DNA from: Caldithrix sp964468415
Lineage (GTDB): Bacteria > Calditrichota > Calditrichia > Calditrichales > Calditrichaceae
Assembly (NCBI GenBank): GCA_964468415.1
Contig: CAYXUS010000275.1
Coordinates: 1-8,118 of the forward strand
Length of the DNA stretch: 8,118 nucleotides
Direction: 5' to 3'
The notes beneath the pieces were generated by a model, which worked only from the letters and a program-made list of their open reading frames with translations, searched no databases and was not told the DNA's origin. A program made the translations under genes and the position numbers. Of this stretch, positions 6,909 through 8,118 are shown piece by piece (within the stretch, counting starts at the first letter, position 1; each line of letters opens with the position of its first letter).

Positions 6909-7967
6909 TTAATCGGTAAGAATGCGCCTGCCCTGCCGGGCCACGGAGAGGGCCAGGGGATGGAATCCTCCCTGCCGTACTTTGGCCTCTGCCACGCTCA
7001 GGCGTTCCGCATCATCCGAAAACAAAATTCCGATGTCGCCCCCGCCCGCACCCGAAGGTTTGTAGGCCACCCCTGCCTCTTGTGCCAGTTCGGCTAAACG
7101 CCGGTGCGGTTGGGAAATGATGGGCACACCGCTGCGTTCGCCCAGTTCCTGCAGTGCTGCGTAAAATTCTTTGACATCCTGCAAAAACGCCGCAGCGTTT
7201 CCTTCTTTAAAATGAGCACTGCCCCGGGTGCTAATCTCTTTTAAATGTTCCATCAATTTTTGGTATTGCGCAGGATGGCTCTCTTTCAGCCGGCCTACTC
7301 CCTGCACCATGTGTGCCGTGGAGGCGCTCTTTCCGGTAAAAACCGGCGTAAAATACAGCCCCGGACAGGCAGAAAGCTTTTCGGGGAGTTTGCCCGGCGG
7401 ATCGTCCCGATAAACGCGGCGGTAAACAAGGTAGCCGCCAAAAAAGCTGGCAGCCACATCGATGCCGCTGCCCACCTTACCCTGGGCGTAATGGTGTGCT
7501 TCCAGGGCCAGCCTGAACAGCGCTTCTTCTTCCCACTCGCTCCGAAATGCACGATTCATGGCGGTAACCAAAGCCACACACATGGCGGCGCTGGAACCAA
7601 AGCCCAATTTGGTGTGGAAGGTTCGGGAATAAAAGTCATCGGTAACAATGCGTACCGACCATCCGTGACGCTTTTTGGGCTGCAAATGCCGGTAAGCAAA
7701 CTCGAACATACGGGCAAACAATTGCAAACGGGGGGCCAATTCCGCTTCCTGTGCCGGATCGAAACGCACATGCCCCTTGGGCGTTACGACAAAAGGGATA
7801 TGGAGCAATCCCAGCGACGGCGCAGAAAAACGAAATTCCTGCCCTTCCAGGGCATCCATGGAAACAATGGCTACCTTTTCCACGGCGCACACCAGCGCCG
7901 GAGCGTCGTCCAGCACGGCGTATTCTCCCAAAAGAATCATCTTTCCCGGAGCCGTGACATTAATCAT
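6909..7967 (-). CDS. mvaK2: Phosphomevalonate kinase (ERG8/MvaK2-type GHMP kinase)
   Basis: Phosphorylates mevalonate 5-phosphate to mevalonate 5-diphosphate with ATP, in the cytoplasm. The three GHMP motifs are clear. Motif 1 is TAPGKMILLGEYAVLDDAPA (5-24); the GEYAVL form is typical of phosphomevalonate kinase rather than mevalonate kinase. Motif 2, the ATP loop, is KLGFGSSAA (120-128). GSGIDVAAS follows (166-174), and motif 3 is YKPSGAGGGDIGI (302-314), again the phosphomevalonate kinase form. Length is 352 residues, normal for the bacterial enzymes. The start at 7965-7967 is chosen because motif 1 begins immediately after it and GGAG (7975-7978) lies seven bases upstream; a GTG at 7992-7994 would add nine residues without support. 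The start overlaps the end of the preceding decarboxylase gene by 8 bp, implying co-transcription and probably translational coupling. Mevalonate kinase is excluded by the motif forms and by the separate kinase domain in the fusion. Confidence 0.92.
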   Translation of the reverse strand: MINVTAPGKMILLGEYAVLDDAPALVCAVEKVAIVSMDALEGQEFRFSAPSLGLLHIPFVVTPKGHVRFDPAQEAELAPRLQLFARMFEFAYRHLQPKKRHGWSVRIVTDDFYSRTFHTKLGFGSSAAMCVALVTAMNRAFRSEWEEEALFRLALEAHHYAQGKVGSGIDVAASFFGGYLVYRRVYRDDPPGKLPEKLSACPGLYFTPVFTGKSASTAHMVQGVGRLKESHPAQYQKLMEHLKEISTRGSAHFKEGNAAAFLQDVKEFYAALQELGERSGVPIISQPHRRLAELAQEAGVAYKPSGAGGGDIGILFSDDAERLSVAEAKVRQGGFHPLALSVARQGRRILTD

Positions 7968-8118
7968 TCTGCCGCTCCAAAATTTGCACCCCACTGCCCG
8001 GTTTGTTTACCACAATCCGCTCAATCCCGTTGATGGAGCGCAACATGTCACGCACGCGCACTTCATCTTCGGGCAGACACAACACCTTAATTTGCGGACC
8101 GGCATCGATGGTAAAATA
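7960..8118 (-). CDS. mvaD: Diphosphomevalonate decarboxylase, C-terminal fragment (5' end outside window)
   Basis: Only the last 52 residues are present, from the window edge to TAA at 7960-7962. The fragment begins YFTIDAGPQIKVLCLPEDE, matching the (F/Y)T(F/I/L)DAGPN strand of mevalonate diphosphate decarboxylases, whose aspartate (here residue 5 of the fragment) is the conserved catalytic acid known from the yeast and human enzymes. The enzyme converts mevalonate 5-diphosphate, with ATP, to isopentenyl diphosphate, phosphate, ADP and CO2. Glutamine replaces the usual asparagine after DAGP. The fragment also contains VVNKPGSGVQIL close to its end. Its stop codon lies inside the start of the phosphomevalonate kinase gene (8-bp overlap). 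Its place next to that kinase makes a decarboxylase the only sensible reading, although the ATP-binding half cannot be examined. Confidence 0.88.
   Translation of the reverse strand, partial: YFTIDAGPQIKVLCLPEDEVRVRDMLRSINGIERIVVNKPGSGVQILERQND

Noticed and set aside
7245..8033. Long + strand open frame of 262 codons opposite phosphomevalonate kinase.
   Set aside because: Antisense shadow of a clear GHMP kinase gene, with low-information composition and no recognisable motif.

Overview
The window reads as a piece of a bacterial genome from the FCB superphylum, with Calditrichota (Caldithrix-like) or a neighbouring phylum as my best guess. That guess rests on two things. The first gene ends in a FlgD/type IX secretion-style C-terminal domain of a kind typical of these phyla. 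The enzymes of the main cluster are bacterial-type mevalonate-pathway proteins. No marker gene fixes the taxon.

Layout. Positions 1-258 (+ strand) hold the 3' end of a gene for a secreted protein. Everything else is on the minus strand and is transcribed from high to low coordinates: diphosphomevalonate decarboxylase (C-terminal 52 residues only, 7960-8118), phosphomevalonate kinase (6909-7967), a 193-bp gap, an HMG-CoA reductase-mevalonate kinase fusion (4463-6715), type 1 isopentenyl-diphosphate isomerase (3870-4436), two related GT4-type glycosyltransferases (2544-3800 and 1300-2535), and a predicted lipoprotein with a propeller-like repeat domain (241-1266). The last gene runs tail-to-tail into the first, with an 18-bp overlap.

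How the genes work together. The four isoprenoid genes encode five consecutive activities that take HMG-CoA to mevalonate, mevalonate 5-phosphate, mevalonate 5-diphosphate, isopentenyl diphosphate and dimethylallyl diphosphate. HMG-CoA synthase and acetoacetyl-CoA thiolase are not in the window. The two glycosyltransferases follow on the same strand with short spacing, so the products of the run may include a glycosylated isoprenoid or a polyprenol-linked glycan, but this is only inference from context.

Most notable: HMG-CoA reductase and mevalonate kinase, which catalyse successive steps, form one 750-residue polypeptide with both sets of catalytic motifs intact. Secondary points are a coenzyme-site difference in the reductase, an 11-bp repeat pair upstream of the fusion gene, a tandem pair of diverged glycosyltransferases, and a short unannotated + strand ORF with a strong Shine-Dalgarno sequence antisense to the lipoprotein gene. 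I saw no RNA genes, CRISPR arrays, insertion sequences or origins.
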